Positions 32,616 to 43,347 of a stretch of DNA of 64,000 bases are shown in pieces. The notes beneath the pieces are model-generated. The model was not told where the DNA came from and searched no databases. It was given only the letters and a program-made list of their open reading frames with translations. Source of the stretch: Artemisia argyi (Eukaryota > Streptophyta > Magnoliopsida > Asterales > Asteraceae); contig CM060694.1 in the NCBI GenBank assembly GCA_030686995.1, positions 96,023,844 through 96,087,843 on the forward strand, read 5' to 3'. Positions within the stretch are counted from its first letter, which is position 1, and the number at the start of each line of letters is the position of its first letter. A program made the translations under genes and the position numbers.

Positions 32616-34321
32616 TGTAACACCCCCAAAATTTGGTACAGCGGAAGACTTGCAAGCTTTCGGGGTGCTACGGAGATTGATAACATCACAAGTATAGAAA
32701 GCAAGATAGCATAGATAAAATGTAAATAAAATCAATATTTAGTAAAAGTTTACATTCATCCAAAATCTTTGAAAAAGGAAACTCATATTAAAAATGTAAA
32801 TAGTTCCATAAAAGAAATATCAGAATTTCTTTGATGCCTCAAACCATGCCAAATCCAAGCTACGCCACCGAAATCCAAACTACGAAAATACGCGTCTAGT
32901 TACCTTAGAAATACATGCTAAAACATCAGCTTACGCTGGTGAGTTCATAGGTTTAAAACTAAAAATGATGATGGACCTGAATGGTTAAACGCTATGTGTG
33001 ACTAGAGGCAGGCATAGATAAGCATTCCAACATTCTTAACAATTCACAACAAATAAATTCCTTATCTACGAAAGATAAGTGGTCATATTGAGTGGATCCC
33101 TCGGCGGTCACTAGCAAGGTCATCGTTACAGCAAGGAACCACCCGTTACTGCCCTGGGTCTAGGCCGTAGGTAGAAGTCTATTCTTAACTAGGTCAGCCC
33201 TAGAAAGTCACCACCTACCGCAAATCTAACCTTAACTAGCCAACACACTATAGCAAAACTAAAAATAGTGGCTTGTCCGAAAACAATTTGCATGCATTCT
33301 CCCCCAAATTTAGAAAACAGTAAAATACGGATAAAAATGGGGCTATGAAACTCACCTCAAATCGAATAACGCACGGGTAACAAAGCAAGATGATAAAGAA
33401 GCAGCTAAATGTCTCGGCTAACTACGAACATGGCACCTAATCATAATAAATTCGGCTCAATATTGTTCTTCAAATAATTTAATATGTTCCCAAAATTTCC
33501 CAAATCATTTCTGTTTTATGTTTCAAAACAGTTGCTTGAAAATCGTTAATTAATGTTTGGTATCGTTTGGTATCGTCGGGTGGAGGTATACTAGAGACAA
33601 AGTCTCGACTCAAATGAACTCACGCCAAAACAAAGAAACCAAAAATAGTCTCAAATGAAAGAGTCAAATAGCATGCAAATGCACAATGTGTCAAACAAAC
33701 CAAGTAGTACACGAAACATATAATGTCAATCAAGTCAAATCTCAAGTCAAATCTAAGGTCAAAGATATGACCTTAAGAGTCGATAAGTCCTCGTTTGAAG
33801 GGTCAACCTCTTATCAAATTCGTCAACCTGATAAGCTTAACCATTCTTCCGTTTACTTATTGAATCTAAAGCTATATCATATATACGAGTCGTAGGATAC
33901 ATTTCCCACTAATATTGTCACTTGGTATTTTTATTGAGCTCCTATTGGGCTCGTCAGTCTAGGAGGTCCAACAAACGTGCCAAATGATCTATTAATGTTA
34001 AACTGATCCATAACTCCAATAATAAATGAGGGTAATAAATACTAATGAGAACTGCTATCTATCTAGTTTCACGTGCACTCGAACATTTAATAACTCTCGT
34101 AATAGAAAACTTTATATTATTTCCGAAACATTTCCATTAAATCATAAAAGTCGATTTGTTTTAATAAAGCTACCGATAAGTATTAATCTAATTTAATAGT
34201 CAATAGTTATCGCTAACGTTATTATTTATTTATTACGTTGCTCGTTTAATATATATATGCAAATGAACATGTATATATGTATACATATATGTTTACATAT
34301 ATGTCTACATATATAATTAGA

Positions 34322-34384
<63 letters not shown>

Positions 34385-36192
34385 AGTTAGTCGTTATAAA
34401 TGAATTTTAACGAGTTATTATTTATCCGAGTCCACGTGTCCGAGTCATGACTTCCAGGTCCACATAATCAATAAAGTCCAAAAAGTCCATGTTACGGCTT
34501 TGTCGAAGTAGCCATTGACTAGAAAGTCAAGACAACTCCGACGTTGCACAACCTCACAAATAATATATACGTTACTAAAATAAATATTCTCCGTCTCAAC
34601 ATCAACAGAGTTCAATATTCCCAAACAATACTTCAACATCACGAGGTCGTCTACGACACTCGTCTAACCTAAACTCCGTCATTTTAAATCGTCTCACAAT
34701 CGATTCTCATTATCCACAACGCCCAAAATACGATCCCATAATGTCCATACTTCAACCAATATCAACCAAATAAATTACCACAAGCTTCAAAATTACCATT
34801 TTAATCAAAATATTATACCGTTGACCATATGCACAAAACTCAAATAAACCAAAATATCAACATAACAATAAAAATGACACAAATCGGCTACTAGGACCAA
34901 AACCACGACCATAGGGTCATGGATTATGTTGGTACAAGCCACACCCAAGGTCAAGGGACCTTGTGGGTTTCGGCTATGCAACCAAACACACCCAATGTGT
35001 GTCAAACTTGTTCCAAACACAACCAAATCAATACCAAATCATCATATATGCATCAAGAATCAACCACAAGCCTCAAAATAGGCCAAGAAACACAAAACCC
35101 ATAAAAAACTCGTGGGTTATCCACGAATCCGAATCCAAACACCCTCAAAATGATACCAAACTTGTTTTTTCTTGTTTTTATTAACCAAAAATCATTAAAA
35201 CTTAAAAACCCACTTAGCTTGAACCCAAAATTACAAGATTATTGCAAGTTTGACTCGGGTTAAAGTCAAACCCACAAGAAAAATTCACTGGCTTACCTTT
35301 TCTTCTTAGTTTCACAAGATTTAAACAACAATGATGTTATGTGGAATGATGTATGGGTCGAATTGTTCAAGAAAATAGTGATGGAGGTTGTTTGAATGTA
35401 TAAAAGTTATATGGATATGAAGGAAATGTGATGGAGATGATTTTGGTGATGTTGAATCATAAAAAAAATGAATGGTGATGGTGGTTGTGGGGTGGCCGGC
35501 GACACAAGAGAGGGAGGAGAGAAAAGAGATGAAGATGATGAAGAGAAATGGTTGGTGAGGGTTAGGGTAAGGGTTATTAGTTGTGTTTTTAAAGAAATTG
35601 CCATTTTGTCCTCCCGTGTTATCATATTTATCCCATAAGGGCTCGGGTTAGGGACTAGTGATGAAATTTATATTTTCTCACTCGGTTTAACTTATTTTCA
35701 TTCCTGGAAAAATATTAGATGTCACCGTTAGTGTTTTTAAACGTTACCGTTGGGTTTAAATACGTTTTTACGTAAAAGGTGATAATAAATACGTTTATAA
35801 AATAAAACGGGCTGTCTTTTAAATTTTCGTTGACAAAACCAAATCGGTATTAGAAAAATATGTCATCACCACTCTCGGGTTCATTTATGTTGTTTCACGG
35901 TTCGTAGTTTAAGTTTCCCAAATATTTGACTATAAATACGTTCATCAAGAAATAATTTTGTAAATTGTTTACCTCGCATTTGATTAGGATTTCTAGTGCT
36001 ATAGCCACGTAGTGTCTAAGTTAAGGCATATAGGGAAGCTAAATAGTATGCAGGATGATAAATATGTTATAAGAACTCCTTGTTTCCTCAAAAATTCAAG
36101 AGACTTGATAAAATCATCGATAGTTTAAATTTTTGTTTATGAAAATATAATGCAGTAAATTAAAAAAAGGGTCCCTAAATTACCGGTTGTCA
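32616..36192 (-). repeat. 3' LTR of element H
   Basis: 3577 bp, TGTAACACCCCC at the left and GGTTGTCA at the right (TG...CA). It includes a (TA)n tract at about 34321-34379 and two small ORFs that are not credible genes. A purine-rich minus-strand tract (GGCTGGGAGGCTA) adjoins it at 36193-36207 as the PPT. Confidence 0.9.
34321..34379. repeat. (TA)n microsatellite in LTR H
   Basis: About 28 TA units. In the 5' LTR the corresponding tract is longer and is interrupted by a MITE-like insertion (51358-51541). Confidence 0.95.
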
Positions 36193-36228
36193 TAGCCTCC
36201 CAGCCTCAGATGAAACCCGTCCCGGGTT

Positions 36229-36690
36229 TCACTTTGATTTTCCCAATAACGGTGATGCAAAAAGTTGGGGATACTTCCTCTGGAATTCATCTTCATGTTC
36301 CCACGTGAATTCCGGTCCATGACGTGAGTTCCAACGAACTTTAACAAGCGGAATTTGACTAAGTTTTAGGCGTTTGATTTCACGATCCAAAATTTCAATA
36401 GGTTCCTCAACGAAGTTTAGACTTTCGTCTACACAAATCTCTGACACGGGTATAACTGGGGTTTCATCGGAAAGACACTTCTTAAGGTTACTAACATGAA
36501 AGACATCATGTACATTACTCAGCTCCTAGGGTAGATCTAGTCTGTAAGCTACTAGTCCAGTCCTATCGAGGATGGCAAATGGATCAATACAGCGAGGATT
36601 GAGTTTTCCATGTTTACCGAAACGTATCACACCTTTCCAAGGAGAAACCTTCAGCATAACACGGTCTCCCACTTGGAACTCAAGGGGTTT
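36229..36690 (-). pseudogene. Integrase C-terminus and chromodomain (H)
   Basis: The end of pol. The last 72 codons carry a chromodomain-type block (PIEILDREIKRLKLSQIPLV, then VRWNSRHGPEFTWEHED). Chromodomains of this type steer chromovirus integration to heterochromatin. The segment is separated from the integrase core by TGA at 36691-36693 and contains a further in-frame TAG at 36526-36528. Natural stop at 36229. Confidence 0.85.
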
Positions 36691-37293
36691 TCATCTCTTA
36701 TCAGCATTACTTTTCTGTCGATCGCGAGCGGTTTGTAAATGATTACGGATTTGAACTATCTTCGCAGTAGTTTCCGTAATGAGTTCAGGACCTGTGAGCT
36801 GGCTGTTGCCAAAATCTGTCCAATAGATGGGTGACCGGCATTTTCGGCCATACAGCGCCTCAAATGGTGCGGCCTTGATGCTAGTATGATAGCTGTTATT
36901 GTACGAGAATTCGGCTAGGGGTAAGTACTTCTCCCAGCCTTTTTCAAAATCTATCACGCAAGCACGAAGCATATCTTCCAACGTTTGAATGGTCCTCTCA
37001 CTTTGACCGTCTGTCTGGGGATGATAAGCAGTACTCATGTCGAGATGTGTTCCCATGGCTGTCTGGAGTGATTGCCAAAAGGCTGACGTAAAACGACTGT
37101 CATGATCTGAGATGATAGATATGGGTACGCCATGACGAGAAACGATTTCCTTCACGTAAAGTCGAGCGAGTTTATCGATACTGTCGTTTTTGCTGATCGC
37201 AAGAAAATGAGCGGATTTCGTTAGTCGATCGACAATTACCCAGATAGCGTCACAGCCGCTAACTGTTCTCGGTAATTTGGTGATGAAGTCCAT
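36691..37293 (-). pseudogene. Gypsy integrase core (H)
   Basis: 200 codons with the DDE core: [25 protein letters not shown] and [16 protein letters not shown]. In the second block His replaces the usual Arg but the catalytic Asp stays. It continues into the GPELITET region and ends at a TGA where Arg (CGA) would be expected, a typical CpG deamination. A TAG at 37312-37314, where Trp is expected, separates it from the upstream part. Confidence 0.88.
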
Positions 37294-37311
37294 AGTGATT
37301 CGCTCCCATTT

Positions 37312-38469
37312 CTAAATAGGTAACTCAGGCTGGATCATCAATCCTAACGGTTTCTGGTGTTCTGCCTTGACTCTGGAACAAGTTAAGCACTTACTGACAT
37401 ATAAAGCTATGTCGGCTTTCATGTTCGGCCACCAATACAATTTCCTCAAGTCGTGATACATCTTATCAGCACCAGGATGAATAGAGTATTTTGACTTATG
37501 CGACTCATGCATAATCAACTCACGAATTCCTCCATAACGGGGTATCCAACTCCGTTCTCCAAAACATAGAGTTCCATCTATTCGATTCGCAAAACCATTC
37601 TTGTTTTCTACCATTCCATAAATATTCTCAGCTGGTCGATTTTCTTCCTTCAATGCTTCTGCCTGAGCGGTTAATATCTGAGACGGTAACGGCGAGTTAG
37701 TAATCATACCCAGGGATCTAACTCTCAATGGCGGAATTCTCTCCTTCTGGCTAAGAGCATCGGCCACTACATTGGCCTTCCCTGGATGATAACGAATTTC
37801 GCAGTCATAGTCGCTATGTAGCTCTAACCACCGTCGTTGCCTCATGTTCAGTTCTTTCTGGTCTAGAATGTGTTGCAAAATCTTGTGATCGGTATATATG
37901 ACGCACTTAGTACCGTATAGATAATGTCTCCAAATCCGAAGAGCAAACACTACAACACCTAACTCTAGGTCATGTGTGGTGTAGTTTTTCTCTTGCTTCT
38001 TCAGTTGTCAGGAGGCGTAAGCTATTACCTTCTCCCGTTGCATCAAAACTGCTCCCAAACCTTTGTACAAAGCGTCGCAATATACGACAAAATCTTCGCT
38101 GCTTTCAGGTAGGGCTAATATCGGTGCACTGCACAACTTCTCCTTCAACAGCTGGAACGCTTCCTCCTCTTTTTCTCCCCATTCGTACTTGACGTTCTTT
38201 TCGGTCAATTTAGTTAGCGACTTGGCTATTTTAGAGAATCCCTCAATGAATATCTGGTAATAACCTGCTAGACCTAAAAATTGACGAACCTCTGATGGGG
38301 TTGTTGGAGCGGTCCATTCCTTAATGGCCTCAATCTTAGCAGGATCCACGTGAACTCCTTCGCTATCAATCACGTGACCTAAGAATTGTACCTTTGGAAT
38401 CCAAAATTCACACTTAGAGAATTTGGCATACAATTTCTCCTGTCTCAGTAACTCTAAAATGAGCCTCAA
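37312..38469 (-). pseudogene. Gypsy RNase H and integrase zinc finger (H)
   Basis: In one frame with a TGA at 38008-38010 (Arg codon position). The first part covers the RT thumb/connection ([19 protein letters not shown]) and RNase H start ([17 protein letters not shown]). The second part covers RNase H ([27 protein letters not shown]) and the HHCC finger of integrase ([13 protein letters not shown]...CLTCSRVK). Most diagnostic residues remain; the stops prevent a full polyprotein. Confidence 0.87.
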
Positions 38470-38472
38470 ATG

Positions 38473-39729
38473 CTATTCATGCTCCTCCATACTCTTAGAG
38501 TAGATTAGGATGTCGTTTATGAATACTATCACAAACTTATCCAAGTACGGTTTACACACACGGTTCATGAGATCCATAAACGCTGCTGGTGCGTTGGTTA
38601 AACCAAACGGCATCACTTGGAACTCGTAGTGTCCATAACGAGTTCTAAACGCAGTCTTAGGGATGTCTTCCTCTCGAACCCTAAGTTGGTGGTATCCCGA
38701 TCTCAAAAGTTGGGCGAATAAATCGTCAATCCTAGGTAGAGGGTATCGGTTCTTCACCGTTAATTTATTCAATTCTCGATAGTCGATACACATGCGAAAC
38801 GATCCATCCTTCTTCTTTACAAACAACACCGGTGCTCCCCATGGCGACGAACTTGGCCGTATGAATCCCTTCTCCGTCAACTCCGTCAACTGCTTTGACA
38901 ATTCTTTCAACTCAGTAGGAGCGAGTCGAAAAGGTGCCCGAGCTACATGTGCAGCGCCAGGTATCAATTTGATCTGAACCTGTACTTGTCTCGCAGGTGG
39001 GAGTCCAGGCAAGTCGTCTGGGAAAACCTAATGATAATCTCGAATGATAGGCACATCCTCAATACGCTTTTCGTTCTTATCATTCTCTACCTCCTTCCTA
39101 TTAGAGATCTGGGTTACAAAAAGGTAACATCCTTTTTCGACTAGCTTTGGGATCTTAGTACAAGAGATGACACTCAACCTGGAAGGATTTCCATGGTCGC
39201 CTCGATCTCCTTGTATACTTAACATCTTCTTGCCATAAGGCACTCGCACGTTCTTCTCATCAAAGATAATATTCGCATGATACTTAGTCAACAAATCCAT
39301 GCCGATAATGAGGTCGAAACTACCTAATGTGACGGGTAATATGTCTATGTTGAAGGGGCGGTTAATGAAATTCAACGTGCAACCACGGAGGATAGTGCCT
39401 ATTCTTTCAATATTTCCATTAGCTAATTCTACGTCATAACCAATTCCTAGAGGTGTCGGGGCAATTCCTAGTAGAGGCATAAACGCAGTGGATACAAAAC
39501 TCCTATCGGCACCAGTATCAAACAAAATGGAAGCATAGCGATTGTTGAGAAGGAACGTACCAGTAACGACATTCAGATCCTCCTTGATCTCCCTTCCAAC
39601 CGCATAAACCCTAGCTTGGGCTGCTCCCGCATCCACTAGCGGTGCTTCAGCAACTGGATTCCTCTTTTCCCTCCTGTTCCTTGATGATTCTAGTGTTGTC
39701 CACCACTTCCTGTTCCCCTGTTTCCCCAA
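38473..39729 (-). pseudogene. Gypsy protease and reverse transcriptase (H)
   Basis: 39729-39028 holds the aspartic protease (FDTGADRSFVS intact). A TAG there replaces a codon of the conserved linker before RT. 39012-38473 is [19 protein letters not shown] and [19 protein letters not shown] are good, but about 11 residues including the first catalytic Asp block are missing between DDLFAQL and RSGYHQL. The catalytic FxDD box reads FINDILIYS, with Asn for the first Asp. TAG at 38473-38475 ends it. This RT cannot be active. Protease is out of frame with gag. Confidence 0.88.
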
Positions 39730-40946
39730 CTTGCTCCATTTCCAGAACTTCCTCCAGTCAATGTCTCAAGGCATTCATTCCTATACTGTCCCTTCTTACC
39801 ACATCTGAAGCAAGTAACTGTTACCTTCCAATCATTGCCCTGGGCGGTTTGCACCATAGCAAGTGGTCGGGACCTACCATCCTTAGCAAGATGCCCTGGC
39901 TTTGAGCAATTCTTGCATATCACCGCACATCGCCCATAATGATGACGGTTGCATCGCCCACACAATGGCTTGGTTCCCTCATAACTTTTCTTCTCTCCAT
40001 TATCAATTGCATATACCCTGGTAGTCTCTTGCCGTTTTTTGGGCTTGTCATGTCCCTTAGCATGGTCATTTCTTTTTCTCTTATCTTTCTTCCCTTTCTC
40101 AGCATTGTCCAATGCAATGGAATCCATTAGACTTTGAGCTATAGAGATGGCCTCATGAAGATTTGCGGGTTTCGCAGCGATCACATCATTCCTCGTTGCT
40201 TGAGGCAGACCATCAGTATAACGCTCAATCTTGAGTGCCTCAGTCTTGACCATGTCTGGGCAAAGCAATGACAAATCCTGATAACGACGGTTGGAAGCCG
40301 TCATGTCATTACCCTTCACCTTATGATTCCATAATTCAATCTCTAATTTTTTAATCTCATTCCTTGGCCAGTAAGTTTTGATCAACAGATCCTTGAACTG
40401 CTCCCAAGTCATAGCATATGCCACTTCTTCTCCAACCAACTTATGATAGTTATTCCACCAAGTTAACGCTTCGTCTTTCAGAGGAAACGTTGAAAATTTC
40501 ACCTTAGCATTCTCAGCACAATTACTAACGTGAAACACTGACTCAGCCTTTTCTATTGACCTTACCAAGTAAACGACTCCTTGAGTTTCATAGAATTCAA
40601 TGGGTCCGCAAGAACGAAATTCCTTGTAGTTACAACCGGGAGTTCGGACAGGCAATGGAATTCCAGCGTAGGTATTTGAGTGGTTCAATTCTTCTAACAA
40701 TTTGGCAACACGCCGATTCACGAGTTGGTTGATCATATCCTGATCGACGGTAGGAGTGTTAGGCGGAAAGTGACCATTGTCACCCTGTACATCAACATTC
40801 GGGTTCCTGGCGTTGTGATTGGTGGTGTCATGATTGTCGGGAGTGGGGGTCTCAACATTTCGTTGGGGACGTCGTCCTCGACGACCGGTGGTAGCCACAG
40901 CAGGGCCAGTTCGAGTGGATCTGATCGGGTTTCGTCGTGGAGCCAT
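39690..40946 (-). pseudogene. gag: Gypsy gag (H)
   Basis: 418 residues from the ATG at 40946 (MAPRRNPIRST). The capsid region (about 95-290) includes FSTFPLKDEALTWWNN and ARNDVIAAKPANLHEA-like sequence. Three Cys-rich motifs follow: CGRCNRHHYGRC, then a knuckle whose last Cys is Gly (CKNCSKPGHLAKDG), then one whose His is Gln (CFRCGKKGQYRNEC). So two zinc knuckles each lack one ligand. The frame ends at 39690 and protease continues in another frame, which suggests a small indel near 39700-39730. Confidence 0.85.
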
Positions 40947-41290
40947 CAATCTGAATTCACGACATAAGTTTTCATGAGATTCCCACAATACATAACATAA
41001 CGTCTAAGAGCGGAGACAATAAGCAATAGATAGGATATGAATAGAATACCAATCACAATTAGGCCAAAACCCATAGAATATCACAATACGATTATGAAAA
41101 CCAACATCCATACAAATAATAGATTCGATACAACATTTCAAGATACGGTAGAGTAATAGATAATAACGGTATAAACGATACGATATGACAGAATAGAAAT
41201 GAAATGATATGATAACAAGGTATTCTAACGAAAGACTCCTTGGTTTAGAAAGCGTCGTAACTACATAAGTCGACAACACTAGCCACGACT

Positions 41291-42355
41291 CTAGCGAAGA
41301 CCTCTCAGCTCATCCTGTAGACTCTTAACCTCTCTCCATAACGAGCCAATCTCAACACCCTGAACATCACTGTCTCTCTTGAGGTCAGCGACCTCTCTCT
41401 CTAACTCAGCAGTCCTCTTCCACAGCTTCCTATCCGCATCCCTAGCGGTATGGAAACCTCTCTGAAGACTGTCCATCTGCTCTCGCAACTCCTTTTGAGT
41501 CTCACTCAATACTCTATTCCTTCCTAGAACAAATCCCATATCATCCCTCAACTCCTCAACAGTACCTGCAGACTCATCCCCCATCCGTGCAATCAATAGT
41601 ACCTGTAGTCGCTCCCAAACTCGACCAATCTCTCCATACTCAGCCGCCTTTGATGACACCGCAGATAGTAAGTCTGATCCAGGTGAAAGGGGAGGCGAAT
41701 CAATCTCAACTGGCGGTCCTGGAACATAGGGGAAAGGCGAAAATGAAGGGGAATCTGGCTCATCTGAATGGGCAGAGTGAGCTGGGCTCTGAGCTGGTGC
41801 AATAACATTGTTTGGAACATCCTCCTCCTCCTCCTCGGGAGGGTCCACATCCTCATCCTCCTTCTCCATAGAAGGGTCAACATCATCATCCTCCTCCTCT
41901 ATAGGAGGGTCTACATCATCATCTGAATAAGAATTCATAAGTCGACGCCTCTGAGAGGGCGAACCAGGTAAGGGTAAGGTCGGTGATCTAGAACGGCAAT
42001 GAGGTGATGAAGAAGGTGACGATGACAGAAGAGAGCAAGCAGTAAGGTGTACTGGAGATGGTGGAGATCGTATTGACATGCGGGCTGTAACACGGTGAGT
42101 GAATCGAGGAGATATCCGTGCTAAAGCCTGATGCAAAATAAGCTGTCTGGAAGAGCTAGAATGCTCTACCACAGGTGTAGGCATCTGAGATGAAGTTGGA
42201 GTAGGTAACACTGAGATGGATGAAGAAGATGAAGCAATGGCTGAATGACGGACAATCTCATAAGGATCATCCTGATCTGGAATCATCGGAATCCATGCTG
42301 GGTGAGCGGAACCAGCAAGGATGTCCTCAGATACATCGTAAGCGAGTGAAGGCAT
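41291..42355 (-). CDS. Intact extra ORF upstream of gag in element H (acidic, coiled-coil)
   Basis: 354 residues from a true ATG at 42355, between the PBS and gag. Layout: N-terminal segment (1-50), Ser/Pro-rich region with RVTARMSIRSPPSP (about 85-105), an acidic array of about three DDVDPxxEEED-type repeats (about 145-180), a Pro/Ser stretch, then a coiled-coil-like C-terminus (about 235-354, e.g. LREQMDSLQRGFHTARDADR). From memory, Asteraceae chromovirus polyproteins carry similar acidic Pro/Ser-rich N-terminal parts with RVTARISIR. It has no stop or frameshift although gag-pol has many. Function unknown; a gag-like accessory or chaperone role is only a guess. Confidence 0.75.
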   Translation of the reverse strand: MPSLAYDVSEDILAGSAHPAWIPMIPDQDDPYEIVRHSAIASSSSSISVLPTPTSSQMPTPVVEHSSSSRQLILHQALARISPRFTHRVTARMSIRSPPSPVHLTACSLLSSSPSSSPHCRSRSPTLPLPGSPSQRRRLMNSYSDDDVDPPIEEEDDDVDPSMEKEDEDVDPPEEEEEDVPNNVIAPAQSPAHSAHSDEPDSPSFSPFPYVPGPPVEIDSPPLSPGSDLLSAVSSKAAEYGEIGRVWERLQVLLIARMGDESAGTVEELRDDMGFVLGRNRVLSETQKELREQMDSLQRGFHTARDADRKLWKRTAELEREVADLKRDSDVQGVEIGSLWREVKSLQDELRGLR

Positions 42356-42796
42356 GTCTGTGACAACGGTGTAGGGGTAGGTGTAAGTGTTTCAAGATGA
42401 ATTAAACTGCGCAACTCAATATCAATTCAAACATCTCAATCAAAACATAGCTCATAGAATCAATCATTTTTCAAAATAATGTAAACAAGTACCGCATTAC
42501 TCTAACATGTTCAAAATCATAAAACTGCTTAAGGCTCAAATAAGTTTCCAAAATACATCATCATACGCAATCAATCAATCAGAAAATATCGGCCAAAATC
42601 ATAGTGTAAGTTTCCAATCACATACTTAAGTTCTCGCATCTATCTTAAATAATCGTTTCATACTCTCTTATTGTTCAAAACTTATCTTAAAGGAAAGACT
42701 TCGGCTTGGCAGCTGGCGGGCGTCTGTTGAGGATCGATTTTTATAAAAATGGTTATAGTTTAGGTTTAATATGCACCTAATTCTCTATAACCTTGA

Positions 42797-42810
42797 GCTC
42801 TTATACCAAT
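42797..42810 (-). promoter_or_regulatory. Primer binding site of element H
   Basis: Next to the 5' LTR end the minus strand reads ATTGGTATAAGAGCTC, the initiator-Met tRNA complement with one change (TATCAG to TATAAG). Confidence 0.8.
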
Positions 42811-43347
42811 CTGTAACACCCCCAAAATTTGGTACAACGGAAGACTTACAAGCTTTCGTGGTGCTACGGGGATTGGTAACATCACAAGTATAGAAAGCAA
42901 GATAGCATAGGTAGAATGTAAACAAAATCAATATTTAGTAAAAGTTTACATTCATCCAAAATCTTTGAAAAAGGAAAGCTCATATTAAAAATGTAAATAG
43001 GTCCATAAAAGAAATATCAGAGTTACTTCGATGCCTCAAACCATGCCAAATCCAAGCTACGCCACCAAAATCCAAACTACGAAAATACGCATCTAGTTAC
43101 CTGAGAAATACATGCTAAAACGTTAGCTTACGCTGGTGAGTTCATAGGTTTAAAACTTAAAATGATGATGGACCTGAATGGTTAAAAGCTATGTATGACT
43201 AGAGGCAGGCATAGATAAGCATTCCAACATTCTTAACAATTCTCAACAAATAAATTCCTTATCTACGAAAGATAAGTGGTCATATTGAGTGGATCCCTCG
43301 GCGGTCACTAGCCAGGTCATCATTACAGCAAGGAACCACCCGTTACT

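Noticed and set aside
35407..35625. Ser/Pro-rich ORF in LTR H (and 52612-52797)
   Set aside because: Lies in the LTR, is not conserved in length between the two LTR copies, and has no recognisable domain.
32616..36192. H as a simple element with a clean 5-bp target duplication
   Set aside because: Flanks read CATCA on the left and CACAT on the right; only CATC near the junction is shared, so I do not claim a perfect duplication.
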